The notes below the pieces were generated by a model that saw only the letters and a program-made list of their open reading frames with translations, was not told where the DNA came from and did not search any database. DNA of 64,000 nucleotides from Planctomicrobium piriforme (GTDB taxonomy: Bacteria; Planctomycetota; Planctomycetia; Planctomycetales; Planctomycetaceae), in assembly GCA_945860955.1 (NCBI GenBank), contig CAMATH010000005.1:44813-108812 (forward strand), read 5' to 3'. The first letter of the stretch is position 1; each line of letters opens with the position of its first letter. Position numbers and translations under genes: made by a program. This document shows, in pieces, positions 1 to 9,132 of this stretch.

Positions 1-353
1 AACGGTTCTATGCCGGCGGTTTTCAGAGTTTTCGCGGGTTCGCGTTCTACGGCGTCACGCCACGTGAGAACGGTGTTCGAACCGGTGGTCTCTGGCAGGC
101 GCTTGGGTCCGCCGAGTACCTGTTGCCCATCACCGCCGACGACATGATCCAGGTGGTTGGCTTCACCGACTTCGGTACTGTCGACAGCACTGTGACGATG
201 GACTCGTTCCGACTGAGCGTCGGTACTGGTTTGCGGTTGACGATTCCCGCGATGGGACCGGTGCCGATCGCCCTCGACTTCGGCATTCCGCTCATGAAGC
301 AGGACTTCGACAACACGCAGATCTTCGCGTTCTACCTGGGTGTGCAGCGATAA
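1..353 (+). CDS. bamA: Outer membrane protein assembly factor BamA/Omp85, C-terminal fragment
   Basis: The reading frame is open from the window edge (first full codon at base 3) to TAA at 351-353, about 116 residues, so only the 3' end of the gene is here. It contains SFRGF near the start, matching the conserved (V)RGF motif of the Omp85 barrel, followed by alternating hydrophobic strands and a final strand ending FYLGVQR. BamA inserts beta-barrel proteins into the outer membrane. The family is inferred from the RGF motif and the strand pattern of the last barrel strands. The usual C-terminal Phe is not the last residue. The POTRA domains lie outside the window. It could also be another Omp85 member such as TamA. 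Confidence 0.8.
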   Translation, partial: RFYAGGFQSFRGFAFYGVTPRENGVRTGGLWQALGSAEYLLPITADDMIQVVGFTDFGTVDSTVTMDSFRLSVGTGLRLTIPAMGPVPIALDFGIPLMKQDFDNTQIFAFYLGVQR

Positions 354-360
354 CCTCGAC

Positions 361-516
361 GTGCGGAGGACGGCCCTGAACTCATGAAACGCTTTGGCCA
401 TTCCTTGAAAACCTCGCTTCACCCCTGCGCTGGCCCCCACGACGCACTTCGGCAATCGCCGTGCCGGCCATACGCGAAACATGCAACAAAAGCGGTCTTG
501 ATTTTTGGACGGGTTC
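361..516 (-). repeat. Dispersed repeat A, copy 1
   Basis: About 156 bp that can be aligned by eye, nearly without gaps, with 13446-13600 and with the complement of 40350-40455. It begins eight bases after the BamA stop. On the minus strand all three copies keep a short open reading with the pattern GFxxMAxAFHxF (here GFQGMAKAFHEF). The rest of the gap to the next gene at 746 shows no gene I can support. Confidence 0.75.
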
Positions 517-745
517 TTACCGCTTCCTGACGGGCGCGGCTCTGTCAAAGGACGTCGTTTTCGGCTGCGGGGAGAATTGTGCGAATCGCGCAGCGTGCGT
601 CAACGGGCGTGAGGTTGAAAAAGCGGGGATGCACTTCGGACCTCGCACCGCGGTCCGTTGTCATTTTTGGGTTGCCACGCACGTCCCAATTCGGCATGAT
701 ATCCACCGTCCCGTTCTACACTTGTCGAATCGTCGGCGGTCGGTC

Positions 746-1516
746 ATGGCTATTCCGGTTGAGTGCACGTTCTGCTTCCAGAAGTACCGCGTTCGCGATG
801 AATTCGCCGGCAAGGCGATCAAGTGCAAAGAATGCGGCGGGGAATTGCGCGTTCCCAGTGGCGGTCCCGCCAAATCGAAGCCGTCCTACCTGGACGACGA
901 CGAGGAAGTCGGAGGGAGCTATTCCGCGAAAGGGAGCGACGACTGGGAGAGTTCCTTTGGAGCGGGGAGTAAGCCCAAAAAACGCTCCGCCGCCAAGCCG
1001 CCCGCCGTTCCGCTGAAACGCTCAACGTCGCGCTCTCAGGATGATGCCGATGATGACGATGTTCCGAGCGGGCGCACCTTCAAGAAGAAGAAAGCAGACC
1101 GCGGCAAGCTGTTTCTGATCATCGGTCTGGCGGCGTTCGCGTCGATCGCGGCGGTGGTGGTCGGAATCATTTTCAGCACGATGGGGAAAGGGGATCCCAA
1201 ACTGCCCCCGCAGGCGAACAACCTTCCTCCCGGCTTCCCGCAGAATCAGCCGGGAAATCCCCCGCCCGGCTTTCCCAACAATGCCAAGAACGCGTTTCCG
1301 CAGGGGAATAACGGCTTCCCGGTGAGACCAGATCCCAGTCCGCCGGCATTGGGTGCGCAGCCCCCGGGATTGGAAAACAACTCCGGCTTTCCCAGTCCGC
1401 CCCCGGTGGAACCGCAGATTCCCAAATTCAACCCCGGGGTCAACCCGCCAAACAATCCACCGGGGCTGGGTGCCCAGGGAGCTGCCGGGGGAGAGAAGAA
1501 GCCTGAAAAGAAGTAA
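746..1516 (+). CDS. Zinc-ribbon, single-pass membrane protein (probable N-terminal half of a split gene)
   Basis: The ATG at 746 is chosen because the zinc ribbon starts at once: CTFC (Cys7, Cys10) and CKEC (Cys27, Cys30), a four-cysteine motif common at the N terminus of planctomycete proteins. The 256-residue product then has an acidic/lysine-rich linker, one membrane helix at about residues 121-146, and a Pro/Asn/Gly-rich tail. The function is not known. The frame ends at TAA 1514-1516, and the following WD40 frame has no convincing start of its own, so the two are probably one zinc-ribbon/TM/WD40 protein broken by a one-base shift. An upstream in-frame GTG at 461 lies in the repeat region and is unlikely to be the start. 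Confidence 0.65.
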   Translation: MAIPVECTFCFQKYRVRDEFAGKAIKCKECGGELRVPSGGPAKSKPSYLDDDEEVGGSYSAKGSDDWESSFGAGSKPKKRSAAKPPAVPLKRSTSRSQDDADDDDVPSGRTFKKKKADRGKLFLIIGLAAFASIAAVVVGIIFSTMGKGDPKLPPQANNLPPGFPQNQPGNPPPGFPNNAKNAFPQGNNGFPVRPDPSPPALGAQPPGLENNSGFPSPPPVEPQIPKFNPGVNPPNNPPGLGAQGAAGGEKKPEKK

Positions 1517-4304
1517 GGGCGGAACGGGCTTCCAGCCGGTCGCTGGCGAGGCGAATCAAGGGCCAGCCGACAGTTGGGAGGTCAAAGTCGACCCGTCCGC
1601 GGAGCAGTATGCGCTCGAACCCGATGCAAAGGTGCACGTGGTGTTCCCCAAGGGGTCGAAGCTCGAAATCGTTTACCCCTTGAATCCCAGTCCGTTCGTC
1701 GCGGTCGGCAGCAACAACAACGAAAAGGAATTTCGCGAAATCCGCGACCTGCGGAACAACCACAAAGTGGGAACAGTCAAGGGGGTTCGAATCCATGGCG
1801 ACCCCTGGGCACTCAGTCCCGATGGACATTACCTGGCAGGCTGGGTTGTCTTTGAAAAGGCAGTTCGCGTCTGGGATGTGAAAACCGGGAAACCATTGGG
1901 ACAACTCGAGTTTGAAAAAGGGGGCTTCCTCCGGATCCTGGCGTTCGCGGGGAACGATCGGCTGCTCGCAGGCTCGCACGACGGAACCGTGATGGTCTGG
2001 CAGATTCCTTCGGGGAAAGAAGAACGCCCACTGAAGTTGCCGATCCATGTCGGAGACAATCAGTTTGGCATCTCGCCCGGAGGCAAGTACTTCGCCTATG
2101 TCGAGGGGGATCACGCCAAGACCTCGCTACGGGTCTATGACCTCACGACCGGGAACCTCGCGGGGACAAGCCTGATCACGGGTGAGAACGTCAGCCCTCA
2201 CCAGTGCAAGACGCTGGAATTCTCTCCCGATGGCAAAGAACTGGCGGTGCTGTTCGACAACTGGAAAGAAATGAACCTGGTGATCATCAACGTCGAGAAC
2301 GGCGAACAGACCGCGATCTTAGGATTCGAGAATTCGATCAAAGACAGTCCGCGCGGCAGAAACCGTAAGGACCGTCCGTTGGCTTGGTTTCCCAACAAAC
2401 AGCGGTGGTTGCTGAATGGCGTCGGTTTGATCGACCGCGCGACCGAGAAGATCGTCTGGACGATGCCTGGGGCCGATCAGGATCCCGGGTACGCCTTTCC
2501 GACCGCGTGCCGAATTCTCGACGACGAACACGTGCTGGTGGCGGCGTCCGACGCCAAAGAGACTCGGATTGTGGATTTCAAGTTGCCGGAGTCCGAAGTG
2601 GCACAGGCGGCCAACGTCGTCGCCTCGGGAGGACTGGCCGTCGACGCCCGACTGCCCCTGCTGTCGAAAGCCGAGTTCGGTGCGCCCAAGAAACTCGCCA
2701 GCGAAGCGGGGGGAGCGCCCTGGTCAATGCGACCCGATCCCGTTGGTGCCGACGCGTCACAATTGCTGACCAAGCCCTTCACGCTGTCGCCCGAGGAAAA
2801 CCCGCTGCGGGGAGCACGACTTTCCGGCCCGGAGGCCGCCCGGCTGGTGGTGCTGTATGGTGCCGAAAAAGGACCGGCCCGGCCGCGTCGGTCCCCCCGC
2901 CGGGGAAAAGCGGCGGAAGCTCCCGCTTCGGGAGACGCCCCGTCGTGTTCTCTGGAAGTGGTCGATCTGGCGACCCGCAAGGAGATCGCCGACATCGATC
3001 TTCCGTACAATGCCGACCTCCTCTCTGTCACTCTCGACGGGAAGTACGCCGTCGTGCGAATGATCGACGGGCTGACCCGGTTGGACATTTTTTCCCTCGA
3101 CGACAGCTCCCATTACCGTGGCTGGAGACCCTATGGCCATTTGCCTCAGGACAATGAGCAAAAGGTCAAGGCGGCGGTTTTCGTTGATGACAAACACCTG
3201 CTGACTCTCAACCAGTCCGATCTGCTTGTGATGTGGGATCTCTCCAGCATGGAGGCCATTTATCAGATTGAACGTGCCGCTCATCCCGGCGTCAGCCCCG
3301 GTCGAAAGTACCTGTCGGTCTCGAACGGGAAGGGCTTCCGGTTGTTTGATTCGCTGACGGGCGAAGTGCGGGGCGATGTCGAGTTCGGGGAATTCGTCCA
3401 CGTCACCGGAGCGGCGGGTTTCAATTCCCGCGGCGATCGGCTCGCCGCCACGGTCAATCGCAACAATGGAATGCACTTGATCGCGTGGGATTTGTCGACC
3501 GGAAAAATCGTGAATGACTTTCCGATCCCCCTCCCGGCACAACAGCTTCAATGGTGCGGCGACGATTACGTGCTGCTCGACAACCGCTCCCTGATCGACG
3601 TTCCCCACAAGATGCTGGTCTGGAACTACACACTGCCGCCCGGGAAGGGGGTGCATCTCGACGACAACCCCGATGGACGTCATTGGTACCTGTCGGCCTC
3701 CGGGGGACAGAATTCGAGCGTCACGGTCACCGCTGCTGATCTGCCCCACGCGGCCGCCGTCAAGCAGCTCGAATCCTCGAAGCTCGATCCCGGTTACCTG
3801 TTGCAGCCTGGATCGAAGGTGAGCGTGCGGTTCAATATCACCAGTAATCCCCCCGGAGTCCAGAATTTCCAGCAGGATGTCTGGAAAAACCTGCAGACGC
3901 AGTTGGCGAAGAACCAGGTGACGGTGGTCGACAACGAACGGCTCGTTCTGTACGTGTCTCTGACGCACCGCAATACCAACGAGAAGCACTCCTTCCGGAT
4001 GACTGGTTTCGGACGACTGGGGGGCGGACGCAGTGAGCTCGAAGTCGCCGGCCAGGAGGTCGAGTGCGGATTGCAGCTCTGGCTCGACAACAAGGTGGTG
4101 TGGAACGGCAACGTCAAGCACACCAACGGAGCATTCTTCATTCACCTGAAGGAAGGGGTTTCGGTCGAACAGCACCTGCAGGAACAGATGTGGAACGCGA
4201 GTACGCAACACCTGCTCAAGCTGACTCCGCCGAAGTACGTCTTGCCCGAAACGGCCGCCAACGGACTGGGGCAATCTCAACTGACCGCCGATGGCGTGCG
4301 GTAG
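1353..4304 (+). CDS. WD40-repeat protein, C-terminal half of a probable split gene
   Basis: This frame is open from a GTG at 1353, but propeller-like sequence starts only at about 1575 (DSWEVKVDPS). The first 55 or so codons are a shadow of the preceding gene. WD40-type blades follow, for example VRVWDVKTGKPLG, GTVMVWQIPSGKE and LVMWDLSSMEA. The last ~200 residues form a separate domain without propeller motifs. No ATG and no ribosome site precede the conserved part. Deleting one base near 1514 would join it in frame to the zinc-ribbon protein, passing through a TGFQPV peptide whose DNA resembles short dispersed planctomycete repeats. It is therefore probably a frameshifted gene, or a sequencing error. 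The function is unknown; propellers usually serve as protein-binding scaffolds. Confidence 0.6.
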   Translation: MRSPRDWKTTPAFPVRPRWNRRFPNSTPGSTRQTIHRGWVPRELPGERRSLKRSKGGTGFQPVAGEANQGPADSWEVKVDPSAEQYALEPDAKVHVVFPKGSKLEIVYPLNPSPFVAVGSNNNEKEFREIRDLRNNHKVGTVKGVRIHGDPWALSPDGHYLAGWVVFEKAVRVWDVKTGKPLGQLEFEKGGFLRILAFAGNDRLLAGSHDGTVMVWQIPSGKEERPLKLPIHVGDNQFGISPGGKYFAYVEGDHAKTSLRVYDLTTGNLAGTSLITGENVSPHQCKTLEFSPDGKELAVLFDNWKEMNLVIINVENGEQTAILGFENSIKDSPRGRNRKDRPLAWFPNKQRWLLNGVGLIDRATEKIVWTMPGADQDPGYAFPTACRILDDEHVLVAASDAKETRIVDFKLPESEVAQAANVVASGGLAVDARLPLLSKAEFGAPKKLASEAGGAPWSMRPDPVGADASQLLTKPFTLSPEENPLRGARLSGPEAARLVVLYGAEKGPARPRRSPRRGKAAEAPASGDAPSCSLEVVDLATRKEIADIDLPYNADLLSVTLDGKYAVVRMIDGLTRLDIFSLDDSSHYRGWRPYGHLPQDNEQKVKAAVFVDDKHLLTLNQSDLLVMWDLSSMEAIYQIERAAHPGVSPGRKYLSVSNGKGFRLFDSLTGEVRGDVEFGEFVHVTGAAGFNSRGDRLAATVNRNNGMHLIAWDLSTGKIVNDFPIPLPAQQLQWCGDDYVLLDNRSLIDVPHKMLVWNYTLPPGKGVHLDDNPDGRHWYLSASGGQNSSVTVTAADLPHAAAVKQLESSKLDPGYLLQPGSKVSVRFNITSNPPGVQNFQQDVWKNLQTQLAKNQVTVVDNERLVLYVSLTHRNTNEKHSFRMTGFGRLGGGRSELEVAGQEVECGLQLWLDNKVVWNGNVKHTNGAFFIHLKEGVSVEQHLQEQMWNASTQHLLKLTPPKYVLPETAANGLGQSQLTADGVR

Positions 4305-4393
4305 AAATCGCGAACAGCAGTTTTAGTCAACGTCCTGTAGCGATTCCGCAACCATCGGACAAACTGCCGATCCAAACACTCTGTGACGGGGAG

Positions 4394-5674
4394 TTATGGA
4401 GTGGATGCAACGAAAAACAAGTGCTTCTCCCCCCGGAGATAGATGCCGTTTGACGTCGGAACCGGGGAACCGATCACAGGTTCGGCCATGTCGTTTTCCG
4501 ACAGCACGCTGAACTTGCCGTCCGCGACGCTCGCCACAAACACGATTCCGTCTTCGCGCGGGGCGTACAACGTGTCTTGGGCGACCAGAGGCGACGCGTA
4601 GAAATTCGCCCGATTTTTCGGAAACTCGCCTTCCCAAACCGTTTTCCCGGTCGCGGGGTCGATGCACGCGACCTCACCGCGGTCGCGAACGAGGATGACC
4701 TTTCCGTTGTGAACTGCGGGAGTCGGCACGAACGCTCCCACGTCATCTCGTCTCCAGACGTGATTGGTTTGGGTGACGTCGCCATTCCCCGTCAGCCGGA
4801 TGCCGTGCAGTCGGGGAATTCCCCGGTCATTGCGACCATACGCGATCACCACCATGTCTCCGACGATGACCGGCGTCGCGATCGCGGGCCACAGCTTGTT
4901 GCCATCCGGATTGAAATTGCCGCACGACCACGTGGTGTGTCCATCGGTCGCGTTATGAATCGTGAGATGCTCCGCTCCCCAGACCAGGAGCGACTCCCTC
5001 CCTTGATGCTGAATCACCAACGGGGTCGCGTAGCCATGATCGCATTCGGTCGGTGTCGGGTAATTGCGGGCCACTTTCCACGCCATCTCGCCCGACTCTT
5101 TGTCAAACGCCGCGAGCCACGATTCTCCCTGATGCATCCGCGCCATCACGACGTAGCGTTCGGTGAGAACCGGGGACGTGCCATGATCCCAGAAGAGCGT
5201 GTCTTTCCCGAAGCGCTCCACGAGATTGGTCTTCCAGCGAACCTTGCCAGCCAGATCAACCGCCGCGAGGGTGCCGCTCTTGAAGTAGACATACACCAGT
5301 TTCCCATCCGTCACCGGCGACGCGTTGCAACCGGATCCGTTGCGATGTTTCCCTGGATCCTCTTTGCCGAAAACCGTTCGCCATTGCTCGGCTCCCTGTG
5401 CGTCGAAACAGAGGAGCGCGTCATTCGTGTCAGCCGGCGAGGTCAGATAGATCCGCCCCTGGAGTACGATGGGAGTGGAACAACCCTTGCCGGGCAATTC
5501 GGTGCGCCAGGCAAACCGGTCGGCACCAAATCGCGTGGGAAACTCCCCTTGTTCGACACTACCATTCCCCAAGGGACCGCGCCACGACCGCCAGTCCGAC
5601 AAATCCGCCGCCAGTCCAACGCGCGACACACCGAATACGTAGCAGGCAAGAGCAATCAGACATCGGTGAAACAT
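4394..5674 (-). CDS. Secreted PQQ-like beta-propeller protein
   Basis: The start is the ATG at 5674, which gives a 426-residue protein beginning with a signal peptide (basic MFHR, hydrophobic core, cleavage near GLAADL). Earlier in-frame codons would put 19 unrelated residues ahead of it. The mature part has repeated blades of the quinoprotein/BamB type: LLCFDAQGAEQWRT, LAAVDLAGKVRWKTN, LAAFDKESGEMAWK, VACIDPATGKTVWEG. Such proteins act in the periplasm or at the outer membrane. No sign of PQQ dehydrogenase catalytic residues was recognised, so an enzymatic role is not claimed. It is convergent with the WD40 gene and stands alone on its strand; the kinase gene upstream ends 185 bp away. Confidence 0.75.
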   Translation of the reverse strand: MFHRCLIALACYVFGVSRVGLAADLSDWRSWRGPLGNGSVEQGEFPTRFGADRFAWRTELPGKGCSTPIVLQGRIYLTSPADTNDALLCFDAQGAEQWRTVFGKEDPGKHRNGSGCNASPVTDGKLVYVYFKSGTLAAVDLAGKVRWKTNLVERFGKDTLFWDHGTSPVLTERYVVMARMHQGESWLAAFDKESGEMAWKVARNYPTPTECDHGYATPLVIQHQGRESLLVWGAEHLTIHNATDGHTTWSCGNFNPDGNKLWPAIATPVIVGDMVVIAYGRNDRGIPRLHGIRLTGNGDVTQTNHVWRRDDVGAFVPTPAVHNGKVILVRDRGEVACIDPATGKTVWEGEFPKNRANFYASPLVAQDTLYAPREDGIVFVASVADGKFSVLSENDMAEPVIGSPVPTSNGIYLRGEKHLFFVASTP

Positions 5675-5859
5675 CGTGGGCAACCTCTGTAGCGAAAGCG
5701 GCGGGCTGGCAGCGAAACAATGCTGGGTCAATAATTCTGGCAGCGCGCAAGGCCGAATTCAATTGAGTCAAAACAACAAACCCACTTCACCAGTCAGGTC
5801 ACGACGAGGTGACCGGCTGGCGAAGCGGGTTCGCAGTGGGTTTCGCGAAACGCCAAAAT

Positions 5860-8800
5860 CTACTTCGCTTGAGCCGCTGACAACGTCTGCGCGGCCGCCA
5901 GGACGGATTTGAACGCTTCCGATTCAACCAGGGTTCCCAAGTCGGGATCGGTCGCCACCACTTGCATGGCACCCGCCGCGCGGGGAAGCGCTTTGGCCAG
6001 CATGGCCAAAGCGACCTCCGAATTACCGTTCGGCAACAGCATCTCAGCGCACGCGGCATGATACAGCACCCAACCATTCTCGGGTGCGAGCTTCAACGCC
6101 TGGGCGATGTCGCCACGTGACTGCTCGACATCACCAAGTCGGGCATGCAAGACGGCTCTGCCCGACCAAGCCAGAGGGTCGCGGCTGGTCTTCCGCAACA
6201 TTTCGTCCAGGACCGCGACCGCGGCCCGGGAATCCTTCATTTTCTCGTCGAGTACATTGGCCGCGTTCCTAGCCGCATCGAAGCACCGGGGATCAAGTTT
6301 CATCGCCTCACGGAAATCGGCGAGCGCGGCAATCGGATCGACACCCTTCCGGGCGACTCCCCGAACGGTGTAACCCAAGGCATCCACCGGTTTCGACTCC
6401 AGCCCTTTGCTGAACTCGGCCAGCGATTTTTCGCGTTCCCCCATCCGTCCCAGCAATTCCGACCGCATGAACCGCACGCGGGTCTCGGGAAATCCTGCGA
6501 TATCCGCCCGATCCAGAGCGATCAGGGCGTCTTCCCAGCGCTGCAATCCCCGCAACGCCAGAGTTCTGTTGAACCAGGCGGCTGAAATCGTGGGGTCCAA
6601 TTCCAACACCCGATCGAGGTCTTCGAGTGCTCCCTTCCATTCCTCCTGTTGAAGCCGGCAAATGCTCCGTTGCAGCCAGGCGTCGACAGACTTGGGTTGC
6701 ATTGTGATGCAGACCGTGAAACTGGTCTCCGCATCGGAGAATCTTTCCATCGAGAACTGGCAAGTCCCTGCCACATACCAACTCAGAGAGTCATTGGGAG
6801 AATTCCCCGTAACTTCCTTCAGCAGGTCTGACGCTTTGGTGTAATCCCCGTCTAGTGCCATCAGCAAGGCCTGCCAGGGAAGATCGCTACTCGTCAGCTC
6901 GGCGGGATTCTCAGGTCCTGCTTCAACGGCGGCCGCCTCGCTCTCGCGACCAAGCCGACGCAACAACTGGGCCTCAAGATCCTTCGCGGCGACGATTCCG
7001 ATATGTCCTTGGAGGGCATCCGCAGCCCGGCGGATCAACACCAGAGACTGTTCCAGGCCCGACTCCTTACCCGTGGCCGCCGACAGCCCATCCAGCGAAA
7101 TTGCCACGCCGGCCTGACTCGATCGCGCTTTGGCCAGTAAGGTCAACAACTGTCCGATTTCCTGTTCCAGGGCCGATCGCTCGGCGGAAGGAAGTGATTG
7201 CACCAGCTCAGTATTCCGCCAATCATCCCGACTTGCCGCGTTGAACGGCTTCAGGGCGGCCAGCGTTCGCTCGAGCGTCGCCCGCACGTCCGACTGTGTA
7301 GCCTCCTGCGAAGGCATGCTGGCTTGGTACAGCCCAGCCTTCAGCGCCGGAACCTGCAATCGGAAGAATTGTTGTGTGCGCATCGCCACCGCACGAGTCT
7401 CGCCCTTCCGCGCGAATACGGTTCCGGCAGCCAACACCCCCAGCAACACCAGCGAAATCGCGGTGACCATACTGGTAGAAGTCAACGTCGGATGGCGCTT
7501 CCGCCACTTGGTGAACCGTTCCTTCCAGGAAGTGTTCTCCGCGAACTTCAACGGCCGGTCATGGAGGTGACGCTCCAGGTCTTCCAGTAACTCGTGCGCG
7601 GTCGCATACCGCTTATCGGGGTTGGGGGCGAGGCATCGCAGAATGATCGACTCGGCCCCGGGCGACAGCGTCGGACGCAGTTTCCGGGGTGATGGAACGA
7701 AGTTTCTGGCCGCCGTCAACTTGCTGACCCTGACTCGCGTGACCTGATCCCGATCCGGCCGGGTGCGTTTCCCCTTCCGCGTCGGAAACGGAAGTTTTCC
7801 CGTCAACAACTCAAACAACACGATTCCCAGCGAATAGATATCGCTGCGGCGATCGACATGTCCTTTTCCCACCAACGCCCCCAGATGCTCGGGACTCATG
7901 TAGGGCAGTGTCCCCCCTTCGACCTCGGCCTTGCCAGCGGCAGCGTCACCCAGAGTCGACAAGTGGAAGTCGAGCAACATGGGCCGGCCATCCTCTGTCA
8001 TCAGGATGTTGCCCGGCTTGATATCCAAGTGCAGAATCTCGTGGTCATGCGCATGAGCCAAACCAAGCGCCAGATCGTACACCAGCTTCAACACTGTCTG
8101 CTCGTATGGCGAATGCCGAAGTCTCTCCCAAGCCTTGCCGAAGCTCTGAGCAGGAATCTGCGGTTGAACCTCCGATTCCCCAACCTTCGCGGGGACAGGT
8201 GTTTGGGGGAACGCACCCGGGGCACCATGCTCGGTCGGATCAGGTCGCCGGGTGAACGTCGTCACAAAGTCGGCGGTCGACATCGGCGGTTTTTTCTGAT
8301 CTTTCAACCGCGCAACCCACTGTGCCAGCGTGTAATTCCCCAGAAAGGGCATGCACATCACATTGACCCGCCCCTCGTTCACATAGGAGAGCAAAGGCAC
8401 GATATTGTTATGCTGCAGCCGCGCGAGTCGATCGGGCTCCGTTGTCGGGATTGTCGAAACCTTCAGCACAACATGGCGATTCGCCAATGATTTCTGTCGG
8501 GCCAAAAAGACTCGGGCCGACGCCCCGCGCCCCAGTTCCCGTTCGATTTCAAATCCAAAGTGCTTCGTTCCCGGCTTGAATTCCGCGACGCCCCCCAGGT
8601 ACCGCAACGGATTCCGCTTGGTGTGCGAGACGACGACTTCGTCCGGTTCAGCCTGGCGCAGTCCAGTCGGCCACAGCTCGACATCCACCCCGTAGCTGTT
8701 TTGATACTCCATCGTCGAAACGGGCTCACCCGCTTCCAAACGCAACCGAAATTCTTCATAGGCGACTCCCGCCAACGCGTCGGGATCGTCAAATACCGCC

Positions 8801-9132
8801 GGCCATTGTTCCCGGTACCAAGCCAAAGGCTTCGGATTGCGAGACGCCCAACTGTGTTCGAGGTCGACTCGGATCAGTTCCGCGGCAATGTCGAGGTAGA
8901 GCGGATGATCCGCTGTCGGCAAGAACTCCGCCAGCGAAACCTCTCCCCGCTCCGCGCGAGCGGCTTCAAATTGCTCGACCCGCTGGACCAGCTCCTCGTC
9001 TTCAAGCTGCTCTGCCCGCTTCACTTGGTCAGTCGGGGTCATTCGGCCGCTGTGGTCAGTCTGACGACTCGGGTCGACTCGGGTTCCCGGCGTCAGAAGC
9101 AGGTCTTGATTCAGTGGATTGGCTGTGTTCAT
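5860..9132 (-). CDS. Membrane-bound Ser/Thr protein kinase with C-terminal TPR repeats
   Basis: The ATG at 9132 is favoured because GGAGAG lies five bases upstream; a TTG at 9150 is possible. The protein has 1090 residues. An N-terminal ~190-residue region precedes a protein kinase domain: glycine loop ELGRGASARVF (about 198-208), Lys at about 224 in VVLKV, catalytic loop HLDIKPGN (about 368) and LLDFHLS, where the usual DFG is DFH. A long insertion lies between the hinge and the catalytic loop. One membrane helix follows at about 552-575, then TPR-like helices to the C terminus. The Asp residues needed for metal and catalysis are present, so activity is plausible. The gene start overlaps the ECF sigma gene by 77 bases, suggesting translational coupling and a signalling pair typical of planctomycetes. 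Confidence 0.88.
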   Translation of the reverse strand: MNTANPLNQDLLLTPGTRVDPSRQTDHSGRMTPTDQVKRAEQLEDEELVQRVEQFEAARAERGEVSLAEFLPTADHPLYLDIAAELIRVDLEHSWASRNPKPLAWYREQWPAVFDDPDALAGVAYEEFRLRLEAGEPVSTMEYQNSYGVDVELWPTGLRQAEPDEVVVSHTKRNPLRYLGGVAEFKPGTKHFGFEIERELGRGASARVFLARQKSLANRHVVLKVSTIPTTEPDRLARLQHNNIVPLLSYVNEGRVNVMCMPFLGNYTLAQWVARLKDQKKPPMSTADFVTTFTRRPDPTEHGAPGAFPQTPVPAKVGESEVQPQIPAQSFGKAWERLRHSPYEQTVLKLVYDLALGLAHAHDHEILHLDIKPGNILMTEDGRPMLLDFHLSTLGDAAAGKAEVEGGTLPYMSPEHLGALVGKGHVDRRSDIYSLGIVLFELLTGKLPFPTRKGKRTRPDRDQVTRVRVSKLTAARNFVPSPRKLRPTLSPGAESIILRCLAPNPDKRYATAHELLEDLERHLHDRPLKFAENTSWKERFTKWRKRHPTLTSTSMVTAISLVLLGVLAAGTVFARKGETRAVAMRTQQFFRLQVPALKAGLYQASMPSQEATQSDVRATLERTLAALKPFNAASRDDWRNTELVQSLPSAERSALEQEIGQLLTLLAKARSSQAGVAISLDGLSAATGKESGLEQSLVLIRRAADALQGHIGIVAAKDLEAQLLRRLGRESEAAAVEAGPENPAELTSSDLPWQALLMALDGDYTKASDLLKEVTGNSPNDSLSWYVAGTCQFSMERFSDAETSFTVCITMQPKSVDAWLQRSICRLQQEEWKGALEDLDRVLELDPTISAAWFNRTLALRGLQRWEDALIALDRADIAGFPETRVRFMRSELLGRMGEREKSLAEFSKGLESKPVDALGYTVRGVARKGVDPIAALADFREAMKLDPRCFDAARNAANVLDEKMKDSRAAVAVLDEMLRKTSRDPLAWSGRAVLHARLGDVEQSRGDIAQALKLAPENGWVLYHAACAEMLLPNGNSEVALAMLAKALPRAAGAMQVVATDPDLGTLVESEAFKSVLAAAQTLSAAQAK

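Noticed and set aside
2757..4280. 507-codon minus-strand frame opposite the WD40 gene
   Set aside because: The plus strand encodes clear WD40 blades; the minus frame has none.
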